Notes: generated by a model not told the origin, from the letters alone. A DNA stretch of 64,000 nt from Actinacidiphila oryziradicis (GCF_005047355.1 NZ_SUMC01000008.1:62001-126000), one strand, 5' to 3'. Shown: positions 52,305 through 63,234, numbered from the stretch's first letter. Program-made: numbers and translations.

Positions 52305-52316
52305 AGAAACGTTTCT
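52305..52316. promoter_or_regulatory. LacI-type operator upstream of the LacI gene
   Basis: AGAAACGTTTCT is a perfect 12-bp palindrome with the central CG typical of LacI/PurR-family sites. It lies 61-72 bp upstream of the regulator's start and so probably mediates autoregulation. Confidence 0.65.
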
Positions 52317-52376
52317 GTGGATGGGCTTCCCGGATGCCCCGCGAACGGACCATATGAGCCCTACTATCGGCTCGCC

Positions 52377-53480
52377 ATGACAGCAGCAGGGAACCACCAG
52401 GCGAGCCGGTCGATCGGACGCCGGCTGGAGCGGGCGGGCATCCGGGATGTCGCCGCCGCGGCCGGGGTCTCGATCACCACTGTCTCCGACGCACTCAACG
52501 GCAAGGGCCGACTGCCCGATACCACCCGCCGCCATGTGCGCGAGGTCGCCGACCGGCTGGGCTACCGCCCTTCCGCCGCGGCCCGCACACTGCGCACGGG
52601 AAGATCGGGCCTGATCGGCCTGACCGTGACCACCTATGGCGAGGCACCTTTTACCTTCACCGAATTCGCGTACTTCGCGGAGATGGCCCGTGCCGCCACC
52701 TCGGCCGCACTGGCCCGGGGGTACGCCCTCGTCATCCTGCCCGCCTCCTCGCGGCACGACGTCTGGGGCAATGTCGCGCTCGACGGCACCGTCGTCATTG
52801 ACCCCTCCGACCACGACCCCATGGTCACCGAGCTGGTGCGCCAGGGCATTCCCGTCGTCAGCGACGGCCGGCCCGCGGGCAGCCTGCCCGTACACGCCTG
52901 GGTGGACAACGACCACGAGGCCGCCGTCCTCGACATCCTCGACCACCTCGCCGCCGCCGGCGCCCGCCGCATCGGCCTCCTCACCGGCACCAGCACCGAC
53001 ACCTACACCCGGCTCTCCACCACCGCTTACCTGCAATGGTGCGAGCGGGTCGGCCAGGAGCCGGTCTTCGAGGCCTACCCCGCCCACGACCCGCGTGCCG
53101 GCGCCGTCGCCGCCGACCGACTCCTCGCCCGCCCCGACCGCCCGGACGCGGTCTACGGCCTCTTCGACCCCAACGGCACGGACCTGCTGGCCGCGGCCCG
53201 CCGCTACGGGCTGCGGGTCCCCGAGGACCTACTGCTCGTCTGCTGCAGTGAAAGCAGCGTCTACGCCGCCACCGAGCCGCCGATCACCACCCTGTCCCTC
53301 AAACCGGGCCGCATCGGCACCGCCGTCGTACAACTCCTCATCGACGCCATCGAAGGCGTCGGCGCCGGCCGCCCCGTCCACCAGGTCATGCCCACCGAGC
53401 TGATCATCCGCACCTCCTCCCAACGCCGCCCGCCCCGCACCACGGTCAGCCCCCCGCGCGGTCCCGCCGGACCCTCTTGA
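52377..53480 (+). CDS. LacI-family transcriptional regulator
   Basis: ATG 52377 (MTAAGNHQASRSIGRR) gives 367 aa. The HTH is GIRDVAAAAGVSITTVSDALNGKGRLPD, with hinge helix SAAARTLRTG. The effector domain has periplasmic-binding-protein fold features (IGLTVTTYGEAPF, VDNDHEAAVLDILDHLAAAGARRIGLL). The sequence VCCSESSVYA near the end replaces the usual vGfDd loop. There is no sugar transport gene nearby, so the effector is unknown. The C-terminus is Arg/Pro-rich. Confidence 0.94.
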   Translation: MTAAGNHQASRSIGRRLERAGIRDVAAAAGVSITTVSDALNGKGRLPDTTRRHVREVADRLGYRPSAAARTLRTGRSGLIGLTVTTYGEAPFTFTEFAYFAEMARAATSAALARGYALVILPASSRHDVWGNVALDGTVVIDPSDHDPMVTELVRQGIPVVSDGRPAGSLPVHAWVDNDHEAAVLDILDHLAAAGARRIGLLTGTSTDTYTRLSTTAYLQWCERVGQEPVFEAYPAHDPRAGAVAADRLLARPDRPDAVYGLFDPNGTDLLAAARRYGLRVPEDLLLVCCSESSVYAATEPPITTLSLKPGRIGTAVVQLLIDAIEGVGAGRPVHQVMPTELIIRTSSQRRPPRTTVSPPRGPAGPS

Positions 53481-53718
53481 AACGTGATCCTGCCCACCCC
53501 GCCCCCGTACCCGCCCGGCTTGCCCCGGGCTTCCCGGTCAGCGGCCCGCCCGCCCGGAACGGGGTGGGCGGGCCGGAAAAGCCCCCCGAAAAACCCGCCG
53601 CATGGCGAATTCGGGGGTGTTTGTCGCATCCTGACGAAAATCCGGTACCCAGGTGTGTCACACGCCGACAGCGTCATTCCTATGATGGGCGGATGGCGGT
53701 GCGATCGTGGAGGGGTCG

Positions 53719-54717
53719 ATGACTCAGGGGGCCGGTCAAGGACCCGTGCGTGAGATGACGGCAGGCTGGAGTCCAGCGGTGGCACCTGGCTACGACCCGA
53801 CCATCCGCGACGCGCGGGTGGTGTCGCAGGAGTACCCGGAGGAATACGAGGAGTACACGCCGACGGAAGTCGATCTGCCGGTGATCGGCTCACCGGGACC
53901 GCTGTTTGTCGTGGGCGATGTCCACGGCTATCTGCAAGAACTGCTCGATGCGCTGCACGCGCAGGGCCTCATCGACGCCGAGGGGCACTGGGCAGCGGGT
54001 CCGGCGCGGCTGTGGTTCCTCGGTGACTTCACCGACCGGGGCCCGGACGGCATCGGGGTGATCGAGCTGGTGATGCAGCTGTCGGCGGAGGCCGCGGCGG
54101 CCGGCGGCTACGCGAAGGCGCTGATGGGCAACCACGAGCTGCTGCTGCTCGGCGCGCACCGGTTCGGGGACACTCCTGTGCACTCCCAGGCCGGTACGGC
54201 GTCGTTCCTGGCGGCGTGGCGGCTCAACGGCGGCCAGCCGACGGATATGGAGCGGCTCCAGGACCACCACATCGCCTGGATGTCCCGGCTGGACGCGGCA
54301 ACCGTCGCGGACGGGCACCTGCTGCTGCACTCGGACACCACGGCGTATCTGGAGTACGGCACGACGATCGACGCGATGAACGACACGGTCACCGGGGTGC
54401 TCCAGCGCGGCAACGCGGAAGAGTGCTGGGAGCTGTTCCGGAAGTTCACCAAGCGGTTCGCCTTCCGCGGGGAGTCGGGCCCGCAGGCCGTACGAGAGCT
54501 GCTCGACACATATGGGGGCCGCCGCGTGGTGCACGGGCACAGCCCGATCCCGTATCTGCTGGACGAGGCGGGCGGCGAACAGAACGCGGACGGCGAGGAA
54601 CGGCCTCCGGTTGTGGAGGGTCCGCATGTGTATGCGGACGATCTGGCGGTGGCAATGGACGGCGGGGTGACGATGGATGGACGATTGCTGGTCGCACAGT
54701 TGCCGCTTCTGCCCTAA
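53719..54717 (+). CDS. Metallophosphoesterase (calcineurin-like, PP-type)
   Basis: ATG 53719 has GGAGGGG just upstream. The 332-aa product carries all calcineurin-like motifs: GDVHGYLQEL, WFLGDFTDRGPDGI, LMGNHELLLLG and RVVHGHSPI. It is a bacterial Ser/Thr-type or nucleotide phosphatase; the substrate is unknown. A 60-residue N-terminal extension is acidic (QEYPEEYEEYTPTEVDLP). It is probably co-transcribed with the next gene (95 bp apart). Confidence 0.92.
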   Translation: MTQGAGQGPVREMTAGWSPAVAPGYDPTIRDARVVSQEYPEEYEEYTPTEVDLPVIGSPGPLFVVGDVHGYLQELLDALHAQGLIDAEGHWAAGPARLWFLGDFTDRGPDGIGVIELVMQLSAEAAAAGGYAKALMGNHELLLLGAHRFGDTPVHSQAGTASFLAAWRLNGGQPTDMERLQDHHIAWMSRLDAATVADGHLLLHSDTTAYLEYGTTIDAMNDTVTGVLQRGNAEECWELFRKFTKRFAFRGESGPQAVRELLDTYGGRRVVHGHSPIPYLLDEAGGEQNADGEERPPVVEGPHVYADDLAVAMDGGVTMDGRLLVAQLPLLP

Positions 54718-54812
54718 GCTGCCGTATTCCGGAAACACTCTGTCACCCCCTCACCACTGCGCTCTACCATCGGTATATCCGTAGGCCCACTACGGGGCAT
54801 CGGGGGATGCAC

Positions 54813-55709
54813 ATGAACAGTGCTCCACATCTGTTGAGCGGGGACCGCCCGGACTTCGAGCGGGTCCTCGACAAAGCCCTGCACTCCGAGGCAACTCGCA
54901 GTGCCCTCTCAGGCGGCGGCAATCCGCTCAACACAGAACAGCTGCGCACCATGGCACTCAGCGCGGCAGAGCTGATATCGGCGTGCGCCGCGCCGGAGTA
55001 CCTGCAGTACCTGAACGTACGTGAGCAGATCCGCCGGGCCGCCGAGGACCGGTTGCGCGTCCGCCATGGCGGCATCGAGTATGTGGCCGCCGTGGGCCCG
55101 GTGGCGGACCCCCCGGGTTCGGGCCCCGGGTTATTCGCGATCATCGCCGTACTGACGCCGATACTGGCCGCCGCCGCCGCTGTGATCTTCCTGCTGCTCG
55201 GGTACGCGCTGAGCGTCGGGGGCTCACCGCCCGCCATCGCCAAGCCGCTGCAGACCGCGGGCTGGCTCTTCGCGGCGGTCGCGGCGGCCGGCGCTGTGTT
55301 CGGCATGGCCGGCCTGCTGCTCACCGCACTGCGCAATGGCGCCACAGCTCTGCACGACCGGCCGGAGGAGTCGCCACCGGAGGTGGCGACAGCCCGCGCG
55401 GCCTGGAAACAGGCGCTATTGGAGCGCGGGCTGCAACCGTTCATACAGGAGGCGCTCGCCAAGGCCGCCACCAATGCCACCACACCGCCCGGCCCGGCGC
55501 CGGCCCAGGCCGCCGGCTACAACGGGAACGCCGGCGGCCCCAGGATGCCCAGACTCGGCTACTCCAGCCCGGACTTCAGCAGCCCGGGCCCCGAGGAGTC
55601 CCCCGAGCCGGGCCACCGCTTCTCCAGCCCGGACTACAGCAGTCCCGACTTCTCCAGTCCGGACTACAGCAGCCCGGACTTCGGCGGCCCCGACAACAAG
55701 CCCGACTAA
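54813..55709 (+). CDS. Membrane protein with Ser-Pro-Asp repeat tail
   Basis: ATG 54813 (MNSAPHLL) has GGGGG 6 bp upstream; ATG 54807 is two codons earlier. The 298-aa product has a helical N-terminal domain and two membrane helices (LFAIIAVLTPILAAAAAVIFLLLG and GWLFAAVAAAGAVFGMAGLLL). A cytoplasmic helix follows, and a C-terminal tail with repeats YSSPDFSSPD (about residues 245-295). Only the layout, not the family, is recognised. The stop codon overlaps the NsrR operator. Confidence 0.8.
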   Translation: MNSAPHLLSGDRPDFERVLDKALHSEATRSALSGGGNPLNTEQLRTMALSAAELISACAAPEYLQYLNVREQIRRAAEDRLRVRHGGIEYVAAVGPVADPPGSGPGLFAIIAVLTPILAAAAAVIFLLLGYALSVGGSPPAIAKPLQTAGWLFAAVAAAGAVFGMAGLLLTALRNGATALHDRPEESPPEVATARAAWKQALLERGLQPFIQEALAKAATNATTPPGPAPAQAAGYNGNAGGPRMPRLGYSSPDFSSPGPEESPEPGHRFSSPDYSSPDFSSPDYSSPDFGGPDNKPD

Positions 55710-55730
55710 TTGGATTCTTGAAGTCCAATT
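55708..55730. promoter_or_regulatory. NsrR operator upstream of nsrR
   Basis: A 23-bp inverted repeat: left arm AATTGGA, centre ATTCTTGAA, right arm TCCAATT. It matches 16 of 23 positions of the element at 56228. It lies 16-38 bp upstream of the nsrR start and overlaps the preceding stop codon, so it should allow autoregulation. Confidence 0.7.
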
Positions 55731-55745
55731 ATGTATCGTCCTACC

Positions 55746-56189
55746 GTGCGCCTGACCAAGAGCACCGACATAGCGCTCCGCATCGCCATGCGACTGGCCG
55801 TGGTGGGCGCCGACGACGCGCCGACCACCAGGGAGGTGGCGGCGGCCGTCACCGTGCCCTACACCCACGCCGCCAAGGTCGTCAGCCGGCTCCAGCACCT
55901 CGGCGTCGTCGAGGCCCGCCGCGGCCGGGGCGGCGGCCTCACCCTCACCCAGGCGGGCCGCACCGGCTCCGTGGGGCGGCTGGTCCGCGAACTTGAGGGG
56001 ACCGGCGACGTGGTCGGCTGCGAGGACGACCCGCCGTGCCCGCTCCGGGCGGCCTGCCGCCTGCGCGGCGCCCTGTGGAGGGCACAGGAGGCCTTCTACG
56101 CGTCCCTGGACCCCCTGACGGTCGAGGATCTGACGGCCACGCCGACCGGCCCCGTACTCCTGGGCCTCAGCGCCCGCCCCGCAGACTGA
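55746..56189 (+). CDS. nsrR: NsrR, Rrf2-family [4Fe-4S] nitric oxide sensor-repressor
   Basis: I chose GTG 55746 because it gives VRLTKSTD, where Asp8 aligns with the cluster ligand of S. coelicolor NsrR. The 147-aa product has the Rrf2 HTH (TREVAAAVTVPYTHAAKVVSRLQHLGVV) and the wing GRGGGLTLT. The three cysteines are at 92, 98 and 104 (CEDDPPCPLRAAC), matching the C93/C99/C105 spacing of the S. coelicolor protein. It represses hmp until NO destroys the cluster. Both expected operators are present. Confidence 0.96.
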   Translation: MRLTKSTDIALRIAMRLAVVGADDAPTTREVAAAVTVPYTHAAKVVSRLQHLGVVEARRGRGGGLTLTQAGRTGSVGRLVRELEGTGDVVGCEDDPPCPLRAACRLRGALWRAQEAFYASLDPLTVEDLTATPTGPVLLGLSARPAD

Positions 56190-56227
56190 AACCCCGCCGC
56201 CCGCACGGCGGTTCCCGTCCGGTTATA

Positions 56228-56250
56228 AATACGATTCTAGGATGCCACTT
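56228..56250. promoter_or_regulatory. NsrR operator upstream of hmp
   Basis: The 23-bp element (AATACGATTCTAGGATGCC then ACTT) shares 16 of 23 positions with the nsrR operator, including the central GATTCT and right half. It ends 11 bp upstream of the hmp start and so covers the promoter or ribosome binding region. Confidence 0.65.
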
Positions 56251-56261
56251 AGGAGCCGGTG

Positions 56262-57416
56262 ATGCTGTCCGAGAAGTCCGCCCGCACTGTCCGCGCGACC
56301 CTGCCCGCCGTCGGCGGCGCCATCGGCGAGATCACACCGCGCTTCTACGACAGGCTCTTCGCCGCCCACCCCGCGCTTCTGCGGGACCTGTTCAACCGCG
56401 GCAACCAGGCCAACGGCGCCCAGCGCCAGGCCCTGGGCGCCGCCATAGTCGCTTTCGCGACGGCTACGGTTTCAGACCCGGATGTACGCCCTGACGCCAT
56501 GCTCACCCGCATCGCGCACAAGCACGCCTCACTCGGCATCACCCCCGGCCAGTACCGGATCGTGCACCAGCACCTCTTCGAGGCCATCGCCGAAGTCCTC
56601 GGTGACTCGCTCACCGCCGAGGCCGCCGCCGCCTGGGACGAGGTGTACTGGCTGCTGGCGAACGCCCTCATCGCCATCGAGAACCGGCTCTACGACAGCA
56701 CCGGCGTCCTGCTCGGCGACACCTGGCGCGACTACCGCGTCACCGGACGGCACGCCGAGACGGCCGACGTCGCCACCTTCACCGTCGAGCCCGCCAACGG
56801 CGCTCCACTGCCGCCGGCCAGACCCGGCCAGTTCGTCTCCGTACAGGTACAACTCACCGACGGGGCCCGCCAGATCCGCCAGTACAGCCTCTGTGGCAGG
56901 GGTCAGTTCGCCGTGAAGCGGGCCGGCGAAGTCTCCGGCCATCTGCACGACCGCGTCCGCCCCGGCGACACCCTCCGCGTCAGCGCCCCGTTCGGCGATG
57001 TCACCCTCGACGACGGCTGCGGCCCGCTCCTGCTGGCCTCCGCCGGTATCGGCTGCACCCCCATGACCGGCATGCTCGCCCACCTCGCCGCCGTCAGCTC
57101 GCCGCGCCGCATCATCGCCGTCCACGCCGACCGCAGCCAGGCCACCCATGCCTTCCGCGCCAACCTGGAGCAGCTCACCCGCAAGCTTGACGATGCGTGC
57201 GCCCATGTCTTCTACGAGTGCCCGGACGGCGACTGGCCCCCCGACCGCATCGGCCTCGCCGACCTCAGCGGCATCGCCATTGCGGCGGACACGACCGCGT
57301 ACCTCTGCGGCCCGCTGCCCTTCATGCGGGCGGTCCGCACCCAGCTCCTGGAGCGCGGTGTCGGGGCCGCCGACATCCACTACGAAGTCTTCGGCCCCGA
57401 CCTCTGGCTGGCGTGA
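56262..57416 (+). CDS. hmp: Flavohaemoglobin (nitric oxide dioxygenase)
   Basis: ATG 56262 has AGGAG 6 bp upstream. The 384-aa product has a globin domain (1-140) with Tyr B10 in RFYDRLF, Gln in QYRIVHQH and proximal His in IAHKHASLGI. FAD- and NAD-binding ferredoxin-reductase domains follow: RQYSLCG, GEVSGHLHD, SAGIGCTPMTGML, YLCGPLPFM and FGPDLW. It oxidises NO to nitrate with O2 and NADPH/NADH. It is regulated by the neighbouring NsrR and is 72 bp away from nsrR. Confidence 0.97.
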   Translation: MLSEKSARTVRATLPAVGGAIGEITPRFYDRLFAAHPALLRDLFNRGNQANGAQRQALGAAIVAFATATVSDPDVRPDAMLTRIAHKHASLGITPGQYRIVHQHLFEAIAEVLGDSLTAEAAAAWDEVYWLLANALIAIENRLYDSTGVLLGDTWRDYRVTGRHAETADVATFTVEPANGAPLPPARPGQFVSVQVQLTDGARQIRQYSLCGRGQFAVKRAGEVSGHLHDRVRPGDTLRVSAPFGDVTLDDGCGPLLLASAGIGCTPMTGMLAHLAAVSSPRRIIAVHADRSQATHAFRANLEQLTRKLDDACAHVFYECPDGDWPPDRIGLADLSGIAIAADTTAYLCGPLPFMRAVRTQLLERGVGAADIHYEVFGPDLWLA

Positions 57417-57527
57417 CGCCCTTCCGCAGCCGCGGTGGCCCCCGCGGTCGATACGCGACCGGCGCCGCGCGACCGCCCGGCCGAAGCCGGTTCGCAGCCA
57501 CCGGGCAGCGCCGTTACCGCTGCTCGC

Positions 57528-57564
57528 CGTCGTTGCGGCGAAATCTGTTTCCGCCGCAACGACG
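57528..57564. terminator. Bidirectional terminator between hmp and thiC
   Basis: A 13-bp perfect stem (CGTCGTTGCGGCG, CGCCGCAACGACG) with an 11-nt AT-rich loop. It serves both converging genes. The rest of 57417-57661 holds no gene. Confidence 0.75.
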
Positions 57565-57661
57565 AGAGGCCGGGGGGCGCAGCCCGGCGGCGCTGAAACC
57601 GGCCGCGGCCCAGCGCGCGCCACACACCCGGCGCGGGCCGTGACCGCAGCCGCCCGCAGGG

Positions 57662-59522
<1,861 letters not shown>

Positions 59523-59598
59523 CGGTTTGCAAAAGGTGTCCACAACGCTAGCGGGTCTTTGCCCCCACGCACCAGACGGCCTTTGCGATGATCGGGCC

Positions 59599-60921
59599 GT
59601 GGACACCCCTCACTCGGCACACTCGCACTCGCACTCGCACAGTCACGGCCCGGTTCCGCCGGTCTCCAAGCACCTGCGCAAAGTCATCGCCGCGGTGCTC
59701 GTGCCGTTCGCGACTGCCGTCCTGGCCGGGATAATCGTGCTGTGGCCGGGCGGCGTGCCACCGCACGCGCACACCGGGGTCGGCTTCGACCAGCAGACCC
59801 GGTCCGGCAAGGTCACCAAACTCGTCGATGTGAAGTGCTCGGACGTGAACGCCGGATCAGGCAGTAGCGGTACGGCATCCCCGTCACCCTCGGCGTCCCC
59901 CTCCGCAGCCTCACAAGCCTGCCAGAAGGCGACCATCGAGGTCACCTCCGGTCCGGACAAGGGCCGCACCTTCACCGAGATCGTCCAGCCGGACCAGACC
60001 CGCCGCTACACCCAGGGGCAGGGCGTGGTGCTGGCGTACGCGCCCCAAGCCCCCAAGAGCCTGCAGTATTCGGTGAGCGACGTGCAACGCGGCTTCCCGA
60101 TGGCGCTGCTCGCCGGGCTCTTCGCGGTCGCGGTGATCGTCATCGGCCGGATGCGCGGCCTCATGGCGCTGGTCGCGCTCGTCATCAGCTTCGCCGTGCT
60201 GACGCTCTTCATCCTCCCGGCCATCCTGCGCGGCGACAATCCGCTGTTGGTGGCGGTGATCGGCGGCAGCGCCATCATGCTGATCGCGCTGTATCTCTCC
60301 CACGGCCTCAACGCCCGCACCTCGGTGGCGGTCATCGGCACCCTGTGCTCACTGTTCCTGATCGGTGTCCTGGGCTCGGGCTTCATCTCCTGGGCCCACC
60401 TGACCGGCAACACCGACGACCAGACCGGTCTCATCCACGCTCTCTACCCCGGCATCGATGTCCGCGGCCTGCTGCTGGCCGGGGTCATCATCGGCTCCCT
60501 GGGCGTCCTGGACGATGTGACGGTCACCCAGACCTCCGCCGTGTGGGAACTGCGGGACGCCGACCCGACGGCGAACTGGCGCAAGCTCTACCTGGCCGGC
60601 ATGCGGATCGGCCGCGACCACATCGCCTCCGTCGTCAACACCCTCGTCATGGCCTACGCGGGTGCCGCGCTGCCGCTGCTGCTGCTCTTCTCCGTCGCAC
60701 GCAGCGGCGTACTGCAGGTGGCGGGCAGCGAGCTGGTGGCGGAGGAGATCGTACGGACCCTGGTGGGCAGCATCGGCCTGGTCGCCTCCGTACCGCTGAC
60801 CACGGCGCTGGCAGCGCTCGTTGTCACTGCCGACCGGCGCAATGGGGACACCGGGAGCGGTACGGGGAACATCCCAGGGAAAGCGGCGGGAAGTGGCGGC
60901 CGCCGGCGCAGGGCGAAATAA
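59599..60921 (+). CDS. YibE/F family membrane protein with His-rich N-terminus
   Basis: GTG 59599 gives 440 aa. The N-terminus reads VDTPHSAHSHSHSHSHG, a likely metal-binding stretch, followed by a helix. An extracytoplasmic domain with a Ser/Pro linker and two cysteines (DVKCSD, ASQACQ) follows. The C-terminal 260 residues hold six to seven helices with the family signature GSLGVLDDVTVTQTSAVWEL and GRDHIASVVNTLVMAYAGA. The family is of unknown function; metal or solute transport is a guess. The His-run is encoded by near-repetitive CAC-TCG codons. Confidence 0.88.
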   Translation: MDTPHSAHSHSHSHSHGPVPPVSKHLRKVIAAVLVPFATAVLAGIIVLWPGGVPPHAHTGVGFDQQTRSGKVTKLVDVKCSDVNAGSGSSGTASPSPSASPSAASQACQKATIEVTSGPDKGRTFTEIVQPDQTRRYTQGQGVVLAYAPQAPKSLQYSVSDVQRGFPMALLAGLFAVAVIVIGRMRGLMALVALVISFAVLTLFILPAILRGDNPLLVAVIGGSAIMLIALYLSHGLNARTSVAVIGTLCSLFLIGVLGSGFISWAHLTGNTDDQTGLIHALYPGIDVRGLLLAGVIIGSLGVLDDVTVTQTSAVWELRDADPTANWRKLYLAGMRIGRDHIASVVNTLVMAYAGAALPLLLLFSVARSGVLQVAGSELVAEEIVRTLVGSIGLVASVPLTTALAALVVTADRRNGDTGSGTGNIPGKAAGSGGRRRRAK

Positions 60922-60952
60922 GGAACGCCAGCCCCCTGTTCTCCCGTGGCGG

Positions 60953-61159
60953 CTACCAGCTGTCGCGGGAGGACGATGTGAACTTCTTCACCACGAACAC
61001 CAGGCCGCCGACCAGCGCCGCGAACAGCAGCACCTTGAACAGCAGCCCGAACAAGAAGCCGATCACACTGACGACCAGGCCGCCGAACACAACGATCGCG
61101 ATGACCGGCACCGCGACCCATTTGACCCACCAGGGCAGGCCCTTGAAGAGTTCGTTCAC
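60953..61159 (-). CDS. Small membrane protein (DUF5326-like)
   Basis: GTG 61159 (VNELFKGLPWWVKWVAVPV) has GGAGG upstream. The 68-aa product has an amphipathic start and two membrane helices (IAIVVFGGLVVSVIGFLFGLL, LFAALVGGLVFVV). It ends in a basic tail (KKFTSSSRDSW). I recall this family in Streptomyces as DUF5326, function unknown. It lies 31 bp from the converging YibE/F gene. Confidence 0.75.
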   Translation of the reverse strand: MNELFKGLPWWVKWVAVPVIAIVVFGGLVVSVIGFLFGLLFKVLLFAALVGGLVFVVKKFTSSSRDSW

Positions 61160-61278
61160 CGTCTGTTCCTCCGTTTCGAGTATCCGCCACCAGGCTAGGG
61201 CCCCGCGGGCCTCAGGAGGAGAGGTCACAACCCCCGTCCGCCCCTGACCGTTCCCCTACGGGCCCGGAGAGCCGGGCA

Positions 61279-61596
61279 TCATCCCTCGGGCGGCGAGAAG
61301 ACCACCAGGACCCGGATGTCCTCCGTGATGTGGTGAAACCGGTGCGGCACCCCGGCCGGCACATATACGACGCTGCCGCGCCCGACATACGTCGTCTCTT
61401 CCCCGACCGTGATCGCCGCCCGGCCGCTCACCACCAGATAGATCTCGTCCTGGGTGTGCGGCTTCTGCGGGTCGAGTTCGCCCGCGGCCAGCGCGTAGAG
61501 CCCGGCCGACATATTGCGTTCACGTAGAAAGCGCAGGTACGCCCCGTCGTTGGCGGCCCGCTCGGCCTCCAGGTCGTCCAATCGGAACACCTTCAT
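61279..61596 (-). CDS. Cupin-domain protein
   Basis: The 105-aa product starts at ATG 61596. The cupin motifs are PHTQDEIYLVVSGRAAITVG (motif 1, with HxxxE) and YVPAGVPHRFHH (motif 2, with PxGxPH). A single-domain cupin of this size may isomerise a sugar or act as a small-molecule sensor. It is divergent from the membrane protein at 61645, 48 bp away. Confidence 0.9.
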   Translation of the reverse strand: MKVFRLDDLEAERAANDGAYLRFLRERNMSAGLYALAAGELDPQKPHTQDEIYLVVSGRAAITVGEETTYVGRGSVVYVPAGVPHRFHHITEDIRVLVVFSPPEG

Positions 61597-61644
61597 TACA
61601 CACGCTCCCTTGCCTCTTCAACCGCTTCTGCAACGATCACAACC

Positions 61645-62022
61645 ATGAAGAACTTTGTCATCAAGACACTCGCCAACGCCGTTGCCCTCGGCATCGCCAT
61701 CTGGCTCGTACAGAACATCACGCTCACCGGCAACAACACCGCTCACAAGGCGCTGACTCTGATCCTGGTCGCCCTCGTCTTCGGCGTCGTCAACTGGGTC
61801 GTGAAGCCGATCGCGAAGCTCCTTTCCTTCCCTGTGCTCATCCTGACCCTCGGCCTTTTCTCCCTGGTCGTGAACGCCCTGATGCTGCTTCTCACCTCCT
61901 GGCTGGCCGGCAAGCTCAGTCTCGACTTCCACGTCGAAGGCTTCTGGGCCGCCCTCCTCGGCGGCCTCATCATCAGCATCGTCTCCCTGGCCCTCCACAT
62001 GGTCCTCCCCGACGAGGACTGA
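61645..62022 (+). CDS. Phage-holin-4-like membrane protein (PF04020 type)
   Basis: The 125-aa product has four membrane helices (residues 5-22, 32-50, 55-80, 92-118). The typical FGVVNWVVKPIAKLLSFPVLILTLGLFSLVVNALML stretch marks the family. Despite the name, bacterial members are chromosomal, of unknown function. The start is ATG 61645. Promoter sequence must lie within the 48 bp shared with the cupin gene. Confidence 0.9.
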   Translation: MKNFVIKTLANAVALGIAIWLVQNITLTGNNTAHKALTLILVALVFGVVNWVVKPIAKLLSFPVLILTLGLFSLVVNALMLLLTSWLAGKLSLDFHVEGFWAALLGGLIISIVSLALHMVLPDED

Positions 62023-62082
62023 CAACCCCCATCGGGTTGGATGGGTACGCGCACAACCGACACGCACCCAGGAGGCCGCAGG

Positions 62083-63234
62083 ATGACACCGCCCCGCGCA
62101 CACGAAGACTGCGCGCCCGGCGAGGGCGAGAGCACCCGTAGCGTGCACGCGGGCCGTCCCCCTGCGGAGCCGTACGAGCCCTCGCTGCCGGGCCCGGTGT
62201 TCGCGGCGCACTACCACCTCCCCGGCGAGGCGACGGGCCCGTACACCTACGGGCGGGACGAGAACCCGACCTGGACGCGGCTGGAGCGGGCGATCTCGGA
62301 GCTGGAAGTCCCGGAGGGCCCCGCGGAGACGATCGTCTTCTCCTCCGGCATGGGCGCGATCGCGTCCGTCCTGCTGTCGCAGGTCCGCTCCGGAGACACC
62401 GTCGTACTGCCCTCCGACAGCTACCAGGCGACGCGCAGCCTCCAGCAGCGCCTTGAGTCCTACGGCGTCGCCGTACGCCTCGCTCCCACCGCTGGCGACG
62501 CGCAGTTGGAGGCGCTGCTGGGCGCGAAGCTCCTGTGGATCGAGACCCCGTCCAATCCGGCACTGGATGTGTGCGACATCCGGCGGCTGGCGGAAGCCGC
62601 GCACCGGGCGGGCGTGCTGGTGGCGGTCGACAACACCCTGGCGACGCCGCTGGGTCAGCGTCCGCTAGGCCTGGGGGCGGACTTCTCCGTGGCGAGCGGC
62701 ACAAAGGCGCTGAGCGGCCACGGCGACCTGCTGCTGGGCTATGTCACCACCCGCGCTCCGGAACTCGCCGCACAGGTGCGGCGGTGGCGCAAGACGGTCG
62801 GAGCGATCCCCGGCCCGATGGAGACGTGGCTGGCACACCGCTCCCTGTCGACCCTCGCCCTGCGGGTGGACCGCCAGGCGGCGAACGCGCTGGCCCTCGC
62901 GGAGGCGCTCCGCGACCGGCCCGAGGTGACGGGGCTGCGCCACCCGGGCCTGCCGGGGGACCCGGCGTACCAGGTGGCGGCGGGGCAGATGCGCCGGTTC
63001 GGCAGTGTGGTGTCCTTCACCCTGCCGGACCGCGATTACGCGGAGCGGTTCCTGGCGGGATTGCGGATGACCACGGAGGCGACAAGCTTCGGAAGTGTGA
63101 CCAGCACAGCGGAGCGCCGGGCGCGGTGGGGCGGCGACGCGGTGCCGGAAGGTTTTATCCGTTTCTCGGTCGGGGTGGAGGACGCGGCGGACATCGTGGG
63201 GGATGTGCTGCGCGCGCTGGATGGCGTCAAATAG
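62083..63234 (+). CDS. Cystathionine gamma-lyase-type PLP enzyme
   Basis: ATG 62083 has GGAGG 8 bp upstream. The 383-aa product has the Cys/Met metabolism PLP fold: SSGMGAIASVLL (cofactor phosphate), IETPSNPALDVCDI, VAVDNTLATPLGQRPL and the PLP lysine in SVASGTKALSGHGDLLLG. Cystathionine gamma-lyase and gamma-synthase are hard to separate from sequence. The GTKALSGHGD lysine context resembles the lyase annotated in Streptomyces. It is a single gene, 61 bp after the holin-like gene. Confidence 0.9.
   Translation: MTPPRAHEDCAPGEGESTRSVHAGRPPAEPYEPSLPGPVFAAHYHLPGEATGPYTYGRDENPTWTRLERAISELEVPEGPAETIVFSSGMGAIASVLLSQVRSGDTVVLPSDSYQATRSLQQRLESYGVAVRLAPTAGDAQLEALLGAKLLWIETPSNPALDVCDIRRLAEAAHRAGVLVAVDNTLATPLGQRPLGLGADFSVASGTKALSGHGDLLLGYVTTRAPELAAQVRRWRKTVGAIPGPMETWLAHRSLSTLALRVDRQAANALALAEALRDRPEVTGLRHPGLPGDPAYQVAAGQMRRFGSVVSFTLPDRDYAERFLAGLRMTTEATSFGSVTSTAERRARWGGDAVPEGFIRFSVGVEDAADIVGDVLRALDGVK

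Noticed and set aside
61525..61545. Second parS-like word (GTTCACGTAGAAAGC)
   Set aside because: It has too many mismatches to the palindromic core and sits inside the cupin gene.
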